Source: Kiritimatiellia bacterium
Lineage (GTDB): Bacteria; Verrucomicrobiota; Kiritimatiellia; SS1-B-03-39; UBA6053
DNA: 60,075 nt
Assembly: GCA_018401235.1 (NCBI GenBank)
Contig: JAGYLC010000003.1
Coordinates: 1-60,075 of the forward strand
Direction: 5' to 3'
Shown piece after piece: positions 1 through 9,922 of the stretch (its first letter is position 1; each line of letters begins with the position of its first letter). The translations under genes and the position numbers were made by a program. Below the pieces are notes generated by a model that did no database searches, had not been told where the DNA came from, and worked only from the letters and a program-made list of their open reading frames with translations.

Positions 1-2
1 AC

Positions 3-1157
3 AAACTTCCGTCCTCCGTCCGGCAACAACAAGTCGATTTGTTTGCCGGGGACGGGTCTTCGGACTTGCTGATGCAGTTGCGAGCCTTGCAATGGACGGA
101 ACGTATGCGCTTCGATCGGCGGAAATGTCAGGAAATGGGGATACATGCGGGAAGTGCCCGAGAGGCAGTGCAAACGGCGGGACTTTTTCATCGCATAGGA
201 CAGAAACGCGGGACCTCACCGGGGAAAGTCCAGGATGTGTCAACCGAACTGCGCAAATGTCTGGCGGTAGCGTTTGCGGATCATTTGGCTCTGCGCAGGA
301 CGGATACCCGCCGATGTGACCTAGTGGATGGCCGGGTGGCCGAAATCGGTAAAGAGAGCATTTGCGGAGATGCGGGGTTGATGGTCGCTGCGGAAATCCG
401 GGATCCCGAGCGCGCAAAGACGCCTTTTTTGACCGGAGTCACCCGAGTGGAAATGGAGTGGCTGAATGAATTGTGGCCGGACAGTTTCGCGCCCACCCAA
501 CGGGTGGTCTACGACCAACAGGCCAAACGAGTGATTTCCGAAACCCGCACCCAATTCGGGGAACTCATTTTCGAAAATAAGCGCAGTCATGAAGTGGGCG
601 ATGACGATGCGGGACGACTGTTAATGGAAGCCGTGGATGCTGGATTCGTACCGCTCACGGGTTGGGATGCGGGTGTGGATGCCTGGATTACCCGACTGAA
701 TTGCCTGTCCGCCTGGAGACCGGATTGGGAATTGCCACCTATCACAAAAGCGGATCGGCGTACCCTGCTGGAGCATATGTTGTCCGGGTGTCGAACGAGA
801 AAGGATGTCAAAACGCTGAATGTGCGGACGCAGATCGAAGCATGGCTCTCCCCGATGCAGCGGGAGCTGGTACAGGAGCATTGTCCCACCCGCATTCGAC
901 TTCCCAACGGCCGTCAGGCCCGGGTTCGCTATGAAGAGGAAACGCCGCCCGTCGTCTCCTCCAAACTTCAGGATTTTTTGGGGATGACAGAATCACCGAA
1001 GGTGGCGGGGGGGCACGTTTCCTGCAAAGTCGAGTTGCTGGCACCTAACGGGCGTCCAGCCGCGTTGACCGAGGATTTGCAACGCTTTTGGGAAACCGGG
1101 TATCCGATGGTACGCAAAGAATTGAAAGGCCGATATCCCAAACACGAGTGGCCCTGA
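3..1157 (+). CDS. hrpB: ATP-dependent helicase HrpB, C-terminal part (5' end outside window)
   Basis: Frame open from the window edge; C-terminal HrpB-like sequence (QQVDLFAGDGSSDLLMQLRALQW... HVSCKVELLAPNGRPAALTEDLQRFWETGYPMVRKELKGRYPKHEWP). Confidence 0.85.
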   Translation, partial: KLPSSVRQQQVDLFAGDGSSDLLMQLRALQWTERMRFDRRKCQEMGIHAGSAREAVQTAGLFHRIGQKRGTSPGKVQDVSTELRKCLAVAFADHLALRRTDTRRCDLVDGRVAEIGKESICGDAGLMVAAEIRDPERAKTPFLTGVTRVEMEWLNELWPDSFAPTQRVVYDQQAKRVISETRTQFGELIFENKRSHEVGDDDAGRLLMEAVDAGFVPLTGWDAGVDAWITRLNCLSAWRPDWELPPITKADRRTLLEHMLSGCRTRKDVKTLNVRTQIEAWLSPMQRELVQEHCPTRIRLPNGRQARVRYEEETPPVVSSKLQDFLGMTESPKVAGGHVSCKVELLAPNGRPAALTEDLQRFWETGYPMVRKELKGRYPKHEWP

Positions 1158-1161
1158 TTCT

Positions 1162-1869
1162 TCAGGCCCAGAATTCGAATTTACCACTCCAGAGCACATA
1201 GGCTCCCAGCAGTCCGTTGGTAATGGCATGAGCGTATCCCACGGCCCAGATATCCCGGGTCTTCTTATAATAAAATCCATAGACCAGACCGCAGAGCAGG
1301 CCGGCAATCCATTGATCATGAATGCTCGCGAACAGCAGGGATGCGATCCAGATGCTTTTGGTTGAAACTGCCCCCGGGTCCACTTTGAGGAAGTTCTCTT
1401 TTTCGACCCAACGGGTCATCCAGCCCCGCCAGAAAAATTCCTCGATAAACGAAATAACCAACGCGGAACCCGCGAGGCGGGTAAGGGCAAAGAACCAGCC
1501 ATCGGTATCAGGAGCGTAGCGAACTTGCACCAGGGGAGAAGACAGCGACCAGGGCATCTGGATACCCACTGTGAGGTAGCCCCGATGAAAGCCCTCGAAG
1601 CGGGCGGCAAAATCCGTTTGCGGCGCCACCCAGAACAGAAAGACGAAAATTCCGATCAGGGTCGCCGATAGCAGATTTTTCCATTGGAAGGGTGGGTAGG
1701 ACCACTTCCACGGCTTCAAAGCCAGGAATACGATCAGGCATATGCCTGATCGTACGGCATATTTCCAGCCCGCCGGATCCCCCATCACCTGCATGAAAAA
1801 GATCCAGGCTACAAAGGGCAACACATGGGAAATCCATGCGGATGAGGGTTTGTCGGTGTGTTTGGTCAT
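1162..1869 (-). CDS. CPBP-family (CAAX protease-related) intramembrane metalloprotease
   Basis: Multiple TM segments, motif EEFFWRGWMTR and later FASIHDQ / HAITNGLLG. Confidence 0.75.
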   Translation of the reverse strand: MTKHTDKPSSAWISHVLPFVAWIFFMQVMGDPAGWKYAVRSGICLIVFLALKPWKWSYPPFQWKNLLSATLIGIFVFLFWVAPQTDFAARFEGFHRGYLTVGIQMPWSLSSPLVQVRYAPDTDGWFFALTRLAGSALVISFIEEFFWRGWMTRWVEKENFLKVDPGAVSTKSIWIASLLFASIHDQWIAGLLCGLVYGFYYKKTRDIWAVGYAHAITNGLLGAYVLWSGKFEFWA

Positions 1870-1899
1870 TTCCCTTTTATAGGGAAGGGAACTTATTTC

Positions 1900-4216
1900 T
1901 CAAGCACGACTCCCGCCTCTCTGGCTTCTTTTTCCAAAAATGGAACTAAGTTCAGGTATAATTGCCACCGTGATGTTGCGTTCTACCAACGTGTATCCCT
2001 TGTCGCCCAGAATCACGTCCAGGGCTTCCCGCCAGTAGACATCATTTAGGTTTCCGCTCACCAGTTCGTCCAGTCCTTCCGGAATAATAATGTTCGCGCC
2101 TCAAGGTCTGCCGGATACGCTCGGATTCATCCAGCGCCAACTGACGGAGTTCATTTTCTGTCAGGGGGGGAGCTTCCGGTTTGGATACAACAGGGGCGGG
2201 TTCGGTTGACTCAGAGGGCGACTGGCTATCCCGGGTTGCGGCTTTTGCGGTATCATAGTCGATGGGCCAGAATGGATCTCGCATCTCCGGGGTAGACTCC
2301 GCCAAAGCGGAAATGCCCATTCCCATTAACCAAGCGACCATTAAAAAACGTTTCATAGCCCCATCTCCTCTTCCACGTGGCTTCTCACCCAGGCCAAATC
2401 TTCTTCCAAACGTAAAATCGGCCACTCCAGCAACAATGCAATGTTGTGGTTCTCTGGATTCATAGGCGCAGCCGGAATTTCCAGTTTTCCTACCGAGCAA
2501 TAGGGGTAGCACTCATGCAAGAGTGTGAGAAATTTTTTCAAATTCTCAAAACTGGTATTCAGGTTCACATCCACCGAATAGGGGATCCACATAGGAATGC
2601 TGTTCACATCCAGTTTGCCTTTATCGCGAATCGGGATATACCGGGCACCGGGATGCTCCTGAACCGTGAGTTGTAAACCCAAATCTTCACCGAGCTGGGA
2701 AATTTGTTCCAGCGCCCAAATGTACCGACTGACTTCCGGGGGCAGGTGCTCCCGATAGATCCGCATCACGGTGGATGACAGTTTCTCGGTTTCCTTTTGA
2801 ATCAGGACATGCCTTCTGAGCATGCGTTCCCCGCGACTCACTTTTAGTTCAAATTCCGCCACATTTTTTCTTCCCGCCTCCGCGGCGGCCTTCGCCGGCG
2901 CTATCAGTAAATTCGACAACACCATCAGCAGGGTAAACGTTCCACCCACCGCCAGTATCAGCAGTTGTTTTTGTTCCTTGTTCAGTTCCGAGAATGAAAC
3001 AGAGCTTTTCTCCATATTCCCAGTCAACAGGTTACGTTGATACTGTCCCAAATATCGCTCAGGGCGATCCGAGCGGATGACTCCTCGTAGAGAGAGAGTG
3101 ACCTCCCTCGATACCGGGTGAAAATTAACCGGCTTATCACCGGGATTTTGATTCCGGAGCCTCCGCATCTGCTCATCGAAATGGACACGGGTGAATTGGA
3201 TGGTTTCCAGAGATTCGGGTGTCTGATCCACCACATATTGCAAAATATCCGCCCACTCATGACGGGAACCGGACCACCCCTCCAAGGTTTGCACGCCTTT
3301 TTCCAGACGTACCTTTTGTTGATTCCATACCTCCACGTCCACCCCCATGATTTCGGCCAGAGTAAAGGTCCAGTAGGGGGAATAACTCAATCCCCCGGAA
3401 GCGTAGACATGCTGAATCCGACTGTTTTCGTTTCGCTCCACGAATTTGCAAGAGATCGAAATTTCCTGGGTCATGGTGCTGATGGGATCCAGCGCTTGGT
3501 CCAGCAGCGGATTTCCATCTTCAAACAATACCGTGAGCGCATCGTCCTCGTTGATGTTCAATACATCCTGAATCCGCCGTGAATATACGCGGAGCCATGA
3601 TCGAATTTACGGACCAGACGCAGCTCTCCATCCAGAAAAAAGCTGATAAACAGGGAGGAGGCCCCCGCTTCCAAATAACATACGATTCCTTCCGCCTCTT
3701 GTACCGCCGGGGTATGACTGAAACTGTTCAGGGCCGACAGGCCGGCGATCTCCATTGATACCAGACTCGGATGGTTGGAGGCAAACAAGTTGCGAACTGT
3801 TTGTACTTCCTGAGTCGGAATTCCCGCCGCGAGTACTTTGTGATCAAGTTCATCTTTGCCTTTTCCACGATGGTGTACCCCACCCGGTACTCACGACTCA
3901 GACTAAGCGATTTGGCCACCCGTTGTTGGATCGCCCTGCCATCATTCAGTTTGCTGGAGATGAACATGAAGCGAACATGAGACTCTTGTCCGGTTAAGGC
4001 GGCCGCGACATAGGGCGCACTCAATTTTTTGGGAATGTTGAGTTTGGAACTGGCGGATTCACCCTCCAACTCAAACGCAGGCATCACATCCGCATCCACC
4101 AGGCTTATTTTTCCAGCCAATGTGCGGATGCGCACAAGTTTTGTGCTGGTGGAACCAAAGTCCACGCCAAGCACGTCGGTAATTTTAGGTTGAGTTGATG
4201 AAGGTTTGGATGCCAA
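1900..4216 (-). pseudogene. Degraded type IV pilus operon pilM-N-O-P-(Q): frameshifted PilM, PilM-PilN-PilO read-through fusion, truncated PilP, secretin N-domain fragment
   Basis: PilM N-term (VLGVDFGSTSTKLVRI) at 4216; other frames carry KVLAAGIPTQEVQTVRNLFASNHPSLVSMEIAGL and YASGGLSYSPYWTFTLAEIMGVDVEVWN, then PilN-like and PilO-like sequence; PilP-like RDPFWPIDY; secretin-like NIIIPEGLDELVSGNLNDVYWREALDVILGDKGYTLVERNITVAII. Confidence 0.75.
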
Positions 4217-4460
4217 TAGATTCTCCTGTAGGTATGTACTTTTTCCGTAATTTATGGGAAAACATCAAGACTGGATTCAATCGAAATATTACCGAGGCAT
4301 TGAAAGCCAACTGATTTTTGCGGCACTAGACTCTTGTCAATCAGCAGTTTTTTACCAATAGTCACCGGAATGGAATATGTAGACGAAGCAGCCAGCGCGT
4401 TTCCAGAGACAGGGATCCTCACAGCCCGACAGCCAGGAATGGCTATCTCACAGTTCCGCT

Positions 4461-5534
4461 TTAAAGCGGTTCCTGCATACTCAGGCAGTGCAGAGCCCCG
4501 CCCTCCAGAATGAGATCTTTACAGGGGATTCCCAGGACTTGCCTGCCCGGAAACAGCTCCGCCAGAATTCCCACCGCCTCGGCATCCGTTTTGGGTTGAT
4601 GGTAGGTCGGGACCAGCACCGCTTCGTTCAGAATCAGAAAATTCGCATAACTCGCCGGGAGTACTTCCTCCCGCCAGCCCTCCGGACGAATCGGTTCCGG
4701 ATGCGGCAGGCACACCACCTCCAGACGTTCCTGCAATTGCTCCCGGTTCTCCCGTAATACTCCATAATTAGTGTCCGATTCCCCGCAAAGGATGGTGACC
4801 ACGGTTTCGTCATTCACAAAGCGGCTCAAGGTGTCGATGTGCCCATCCGTATCATCCCCGATCAATCCCTGTTTCAACCACAGCGTCTCGGTCACCCCCA
4901 GATAGCGGGCGAAAACCGCCTCCGCTCGCTGTTTAGTCAATCCCGGATTACGATTCGGGTTCAGCCACACCGATTCTGTAGTCACCATCCGCCCCCGGCT
5001 GTTTACCTCGATCGCCCCGCCTTCTCCGACTGTCGGAAGCCGGTGACGGGTCAGGTTCCGAGCCTCGGAAATCCGCCGGGGAATCTCGTCATCCTTGTCA
5101 TACGGAAATTTGCCTCCCCAGGCGGTAAAACAAAAGTCGACCATCTCCAAATCACCTGTTGCTTTATAGGGTAGATCTAAAAAATCACCTGTTGCATTAT
5201 AAACAAACAAGGGGCCGTGATCGCGGCACCAGGCGTCATTGGTGGGCCAGTCATGAAAACGGATCACTTGAAAGTCGGCTCGGGCCTCCCGCAATCGCAG
5301 GCGGGCGGTGGATTCCCAGGCGGCCTGACAAATCAATTCAACGGGTTGAAAGCGGGTGATGGCCGCTACAAAATGTGCGTAGGCGGCCTCGGCGGTTGCG
5401 CGGATGTCCGGCCAAGTAACGGGATTCCCCGGCCAGGACAGCCAGATGGCGCGTTGGGGTTCATATTCGGCGGGTAGGCGAAGGGAGGTCATGCGCAAAT
5501 TCTTTAAAGGAAATGGCGGGGGGTTAAAGCTCAT
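4461..5534 (-). CDS. aguA: agmatine deiminase
   Basis: WPTNDAWCRDHGP, WGGKFPYDKDDEIP, GEGGAIEVNSRG, GDDTDGHIDTLSRF, C-terminal LEGGALHCLSMQEP. Confidence 0.9.
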   Translation of the reverse strand: MSFNPPPFPLKNLRMTSLRLPAEYEPQRAIWLSWPGNPVTWPDIRATAEAAYAHFVAAITRFQPVELICQAAWESTARLRLREARADFQVIRFHDWPTNDAWCRDHGPLFVYNATGDFLDLPYKATGDLEMVDFCFTAWGGKFPYDKDDEIPRRISEARNLTRHRLPTVGEGGAIEVNSRGRMVTTESVWLNPNRNPGLTKQRAEAVFARYLGVTETLWLKQGLIGDDTDGHIDTLSRFVNDETVVTILCGESDTNYGVLRENREQLQERLEVVCLPHPEPIRPEGWREEVLPASYANFLILNEAVLVPTYHQPKTDAEAVGILAELFPGRQVLGIPCKDLILEGGALHCLSMQEPL

Positions 5535-5629
5535 TTCTCTTTAATTCCTGATCGATGCGATTCCTTGGATGGCGAGAGGGATCAATTTTGCCTTTTGTTT
5601 GTCGGGAGTTTTCTATAGATGATCCCTGT

Positions 5630-7171
5630 ATGTCCGAAACAACTCCATTTGCAGGGAAACTTCCGATCGTTGATGACGCTATACCCGAACGGGAATGGAT
5701 TCATAGTGTCAGCGTGACGGGACCCTACGGGATTACAGCCGCGGTGAAGGATTTCGGTGAGGTGCTGGATTGGCAGGAGCACCGCCGGGAATTGACCCGG
5801 GGATACTATCGTCTGGTCCATCCGCCCCAGGTACGCCTGTTTAAACGTCGCTTGGAGGCAGCCTATCCGGGATATACCGCGGTGCTGTTTGGGTCGGGTC
5901 CACTGGCGCAAAAGGAATGGTGTGAACTGTGTTCGATTGAGGGGCATACCCTACACACGCAGTCACATTCGGAATTGCCGAAGACACTTGAGGAGGTGGA
6001 TTGTCACCTGTTGCACCTGACTCTGGATAGCCTAACCGCCGGGGCAGCACTGGTTAGAGATCCGGAACTGGCGGAGGAACTGCACGAGCGCAATCGCCGG
6101 CGGGGCGGCTCGCTGTCCGCGCGGACAGTCACGGCGATGCTGGGAGAGGAGGCGATGGGAGAGGGGACTGCGGAACTGGAAAGGGAATGTGCGGCCACAC
6201 TTTGCGAAATGGAACATGCGGATCATTGCTTGTTTTATGCCTCCGGCATGGGAGCGGTGACCGCGGTTCTGGATCTGGTGTTGCGCTCCGAATGTCCCCG
6301 GATGCTGGTGCTGGGAAATGTGTACCGAGATACGCACCTGTTGCTGGAGGAACAGGCCTGGGCCGGCCGGGAGGTGAAAACCGATTTTCTGGACACCCAC
6401 GACCTGCGGGGCCTGCAACAACGCATCGGACATCCCGAGGTCGCCGGGGTGCTGGTGGAAACCATCACCAATCCCCTGATCGAAATACCGGATCTGCCCG
6501 AAATCGCGCGGATTTGTGCCGAAGCCGGCAAACCCTTGTTGGTGGACAGTACCATGGCGGGCCCACTGAATGCCACCCCACTCGATCTGGGTGCCACTCT
6601 GGTGATTCACAGCACCAGCAAATATCTCAGCGGCAGCAACACCCACGGGGGAGGGATTGTGCTGACCAACCAGTCCGAGTGGGCGGAACAACTGGACATC
6701 CGCCAGCAGCGTGAACTTAATCGACTGTCCCCCCTGGAATTTCCGGCTCTCCGGGAGGGTCTCTCGACGTATCCCGAACGTTTGGAGCGTTTTAACCGTA
6801 ATGGCGAAGCGCTGGCGGCGCTGCTGCGGAGTCACCCAGCTGTCGAAACCGTCTATCATGGCAATCAGGGTCGACCCGAGTGGCTCAAAGGGCTGGCGAG
6901 CGTGGTGAGTTGCGAATGCAAAAATCCCTCTCTCGACAAAGTAGGCCGTTTCTTCGACGCGCCCCTGCCGGGAGTATTCAATGCGCCCTCGCTGGGGAGT
7001 AACCAGACCCTTTTCTGCCCCTATGTATTGTTGGCGTACTACGATAAAAGCGATGCGTATTTGAAGGAGTGCAACCTGTCTAAAACCTTGTTCCGCTTCG
7101 CCGCCGGGTGTGAAGAGGATTTCGCCTTGGTGCTCAAAGGGATTTCCGACGCGCTGGACGGACTTCTGTAG
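5630..7171 (+). CDS. PLP-dependent Cys/Met metabolism enzyme (cystathionine gamma-synthase-like) with N-terminal extension
   Basis: YASGMGAV, VETITNPLIEIPDLPEIA, LLVDSTMAGPLNATPLDLGATLVIHSTSKYLSGSNTHGGG. Confidence 0.85.
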   Translation: MSETTPFAGKLPIVDDAIPEREWIHSVSVTGPYGITAAVKDFGEVLDWQEHRRELTRGYYRLVHPPQVRLFKRRLEAAYPGYTAVLFGSGPLAQKEWCELCSIEGHTLHTQSHSELPKTLEEVDCHLLHLTLDSLTAGAALVRDPELAEELHERNRRRGGSLSARTVTAMLGEEAMGEGTAELERECAATLCEMEHADHCLFYASGMGAVTAVLDLVLRSECPRMLVLGNVYRDTHLLLEEQAWAGREVKTDFLDTHDLRGLQQRIGHPEVAGVLVETITNPLIEIPDLPEIARICAEAGKPLLVDSTMAGPLNATPLDLGATLVIHSTSKYLSGSNTHGGGIVLTNQSEWAEQLDIRQQRELNRLSPLEFPALREGLSTYPERLERFNRNGEALAALLRSHPAVETVYHGNQGRPEWLKGLASVVSCECKNPSLDKVGRFFDAPLPGVFNAPSLGSNQTLFCPYVLLAYYDKSDAYLKECNLSKTLFRFAAGCEEDFALVLKGISDALDGLL

Positions 7172-7285
7172 TAGGGCTACGCACTCGGTGCAAGGGAGGG
7201 TGGTACTGATGTTCCAACAGAGGATCATGCCGCCGTCCCGGTTTTGCCCTTTCTACCATATGGGAAGAGAAGAGGGAAAGGACCC

Positions 7286-7541
7286 CCAGACCTCAGTTTA
7301 AGAGATGAAATCCGCATTTTCACTCGCAGATACAAATGCAGGAACGGATCCAAAGTGAAGTGACTTGCCTAACATCCTTCTGCATGGGTCCGTGGGGTCC
7401 GCGCCGTCCGTGGTTGACAAAATCCGAAGCAAATAAAAACAACCGCGGACGGCACGGACTTCGCGGACACTTGCTGGTTTAAGAAGAGCATTTGAATCTG
7501 CGATGCCCATCCGCTATTTTGCCCTTCAAACTGAGGTCTGG
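7286..7541. repeat. MITE-like palindromic repeat element, copy 1
   Basis: Starts CCAGACCTCAGTTTAAG, ends CTTCAAACTGAGGTCTGG; outer ~55 nt of both arms are imperfect inverted repeats; near-identical inverted copy at 59909-60075. Confidence 0.8.
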
Positions 7542-7643
7542 AGCCCCGCCGAACGCATTAATTTGGGGCTGACCTACGAACAGGACGGGAAGTCGGACCT
7601 GGCCCTGCGCGAATACGAGCGCGCGGAGCGTAAGGAGTGCTGA
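7503..7643 (+). pseudogene. TPR-protein fragment fused to the repeat end
   Basis: Reads MPIRYFALQTEVWSPAERINLGLTYEQDGKSDLALREYERAERKEC*; TPR-like NLGLTYEQDGKSDLALREYERA. Confidence 0.45.
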
Positions 7644-7910
7644 TTTCATTCCGCGTTCGCGGTAGCAGCCAGCATCAGTCCCGGAAGGTTTGTGCAAATT
7701 TTGTCTACACCCGCTTCCATCCAATGGCTGATTCAGGAAGACACCTTTGTGGAATGGCTTCAGTTTTTCCTGTTCTTCAGTTCGGGTATATTTCTGTTTT
7801 TTTATCTGTATATCATGCATTTGAATCAGGAGATCAAAATTCGCTCTCTCCGATTTTTGAGTAGTCAGCAGTCAGTAGTCACTGGTCAATGGTCAGTCAG
7901 ATCGGCAGGA

Positions 7911-8075
7911 TTAGGGCGCGAGGCGGATACGGTCCCGCATAGCCTCGCGCTGACGCAGGGCGAGGTCGGCGGCGGCTTCCACAATTACGATTTCCCGGTG
8001 GGCAAGCACATACTCCCAGTACGTACTCTCCACTTCCGCGGCCAGTGCTTCCGCGAAGGCGCGGAATTCATTATT
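7911..8075 (-). pseudogene. TolC-like outer membrane efflux protein fragment
   Basis: FRAFAEALAAEVESTYWEYVLAHREIVIVEAAADLALRQREAMRDRI, TolC-family-like segment with no complete ORF. Confidence 0.5.
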
Positions 8076-8716
8076 TGCTTTTCCTGCATTGGGAGGTCGA
8101 CGCTGAGTTTGTGCGGCAAGCACTGCCTCCCGGACTTGAAGTGGATCTGCACGATGGCAAAGCCTGGCTGGGAGTCGTACCGCTTGACATGCAGGGAGTG
8201 ACCTTGCGGGGTTTCCCGGCACCTCCAAGCCTCTGTGATTTTCCGGAGATTAATCTGCGGACCTATGTGACGGTAAATGGCAAACCCGGAGTCTGGTTTT
8301 TCAGTTTGGACGTCCCAGGTGCCCTGGCAGTATGGACGGACAGAACATTTTTTAATCTGCCCTATTTCAAGGCAGAGGTGCGGGTGGAACGAAACGGGGG
8401 CGATATTCAGTATCATCATCGCCGGAAGAAGCTACATTTCGAAGCTGACTATCGGGCTGGGAAGGCGGTGGAGCCGGCGGAGGGCTCGTTCGAACACTGG
8501 GCTACCGCCCGCTATTGCCTGTACACGGCAGATCGCAAAGGTCGGCTACTTCGTGGTAACATTCACCACGCCTCCTGGCCCTTACAGCATGCGGAAGTGG
8601 ATATCCATGAAAACACACTGCTTCAAAATTTCCCAACCGGAGAAAGGCATCCCTCCGCACTCTTTTCCAAACGGCTCGATGTGGTGGTGTATCCGATGGA
8701 GGGGGTAGATCTTTAA
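8045..8716 (+). CDS. DUF2071 (YqjF-like) protein, apparently truncated or replaced at N-terminus
   Basis: HYLLFLHWEVDAEFVRQALPPGLEVDLHDGKAWLGVVPLDM ... INLRTYVTVNGKPGVWFFSLD. Confidence 0.7.
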   Translation: MLPRRRGIHYLLFLHWEVDAEFVRQALPPGLEVDLHDGKAWLGVVPLDMQGVTLRGFPAPPSLCDFPEINLRTYVTVNGKPGVWFFSLDVPGALAVWTDRTFFNLPYFKAEVRVERNGGDIQYHHRRKKLHFEADYRAGKAVEPAEGSFEHWATARYCLYTADRKGRLLRGNIHHASWPLQHAEVDIHENTLLQNFPTGERHPSALFSKRLDVVVYPMEGVDL

Positions 8717-8944
8717 ACCTGTGAAACTCTTAAGTTCCTAATGCCAGATCCAGGGAGCCTGCCAGACCGACAGGCAGGAATGCCTGCCCCACACAAGTGA
8801 CCGTCTCATATTACTAAGGGTGTACAGAACGGGGAACCCGTGCTATGTTTGATTTCATGCTATTGCTCCCTCTTCCGGAAACACTAAATTCCGCCCTCCG
8901 GGGTACTATTGACCATTGACTAATGACTAATGACTATTTCCTGC

Positions 8945-9922
8945 TCACGGTGCCATATTGCGCAGGACCCGGAAGTACTCGGAATCGGAGCTGATGATTA
9001 GTTCGGTCTGTTTGCCAAGCGTCCGGGCATAGCTTTCCAGGGTACGCAACAGTGCATAAAACTCGGGTCCCTCGGCGTAGGCGTCATTGTAGATACGGGT
9101 GGCCTCGGCATCCGCTTCGCCACGGATTACTTCCGCTCTGCGACGGGCCTCGGAGCGGATATTCGCCAGTTGACGCGAGGTGTCCCCGGTGATGCGCGAG
9201 GCTTCGCCCTGTCCTTCGGATTGGAATTGCGCCGCGATGCGCTGGCGTTCGGAAATCATGCGTTGAAATACCTGTTCGCGTACGGAGGGAATGTAATTCA
9301 GCCGTTTGATACGCACGTCCACCAATTCGATGCCGTATTGCTCGGGCAGGCCCCGGCTGGCTTCCTCCAGAATTTTGCCGGTAAGGGTGTTGCGCCCAAT
9401 TTTAATTTCTTCAGTCAAGGCGGCACTCTCATCTTCAGGCTGCACCACATCCGCCTGTTGCAAATCCTCTTCGCTGACACTCCAATCCTTGGAACGCACA
9501 ATCTCCGTAAGTTCAGTGCTGGAAATATTATCACGTACGGAAGAGTCGATGATATCATCGAGGCGGGCCTGGGCCCCATTTTCGTCGCGCACACTCATCA
9601 GGAAGCGGAGTGGATCCACAATCCGCCAGCGGGCGGTGGTATCGATGGAAATAAATTCACGTCCCCGGGTCGGAATCTGATTCGGATCTCCGTCCCAGGA
9701 CAACAGACGTTTGTCGTAGCGTCTGACTTCTTGAATGAAGGGGGTTTTGAAGTGGATGCCCGGCTCTGTGATCGCGTCTCCAATGGGACGCCCGAATTGC
9801 AGAACCAGTGCCTGCTCCCCCTGGTCCACGAAATAGACCGAGGATTTAAGTACAAAGGCCCCGCCAATCAGGATGACCAGAAACAGGGTGCCTCCAGCGG
9901 ATTTTAGTAGGTTTTTATTCAT
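8945..9922 (-). CDS. hflC: protease modulator HflC (SPFH/band 7)
   Basis: Band-7 protein overlapping the hflK ORF by 4 nt; EQALVLQFGRPIG, RRAEVIRGEADAEATRIYNDAYAEGPEFYALLRTLESY. Confidence 0.9.
   Translation of the reverse strand: MNKNLLKSAGGTLFLVILIGGAFVLKSSVYFVDQGEQALVLQFGRPIGDAITEPGIHFKTPFIQEVRRYDKRLLSWDGDPNQIPTRGREFISIDTTARWRIVDPLRFLMSVRDENGAQARLDDIIDSSVRDNISSTELTEIVRSKDWSVSEEDLQQADVVQPEDESAALTEEIKIGRNTLTGKILEEASRGLPEQYGIELVDVRIKRLNYIPSVREQVFQRMISERQRIAAQFQSEGQGEASRITGDTSRQLANIRSEARRRAEVIRGEADAEATRIYNDAYAEGPEFYALLRTLESYARTLGKQTELIISSDSEYFRVLRNMAP

Noticed and set aside
6032-7228. 398-aa ORF antisense to the PLP enzyme
   Set aside because: Mirror of a conserved gene; composition typical of antisense translation.
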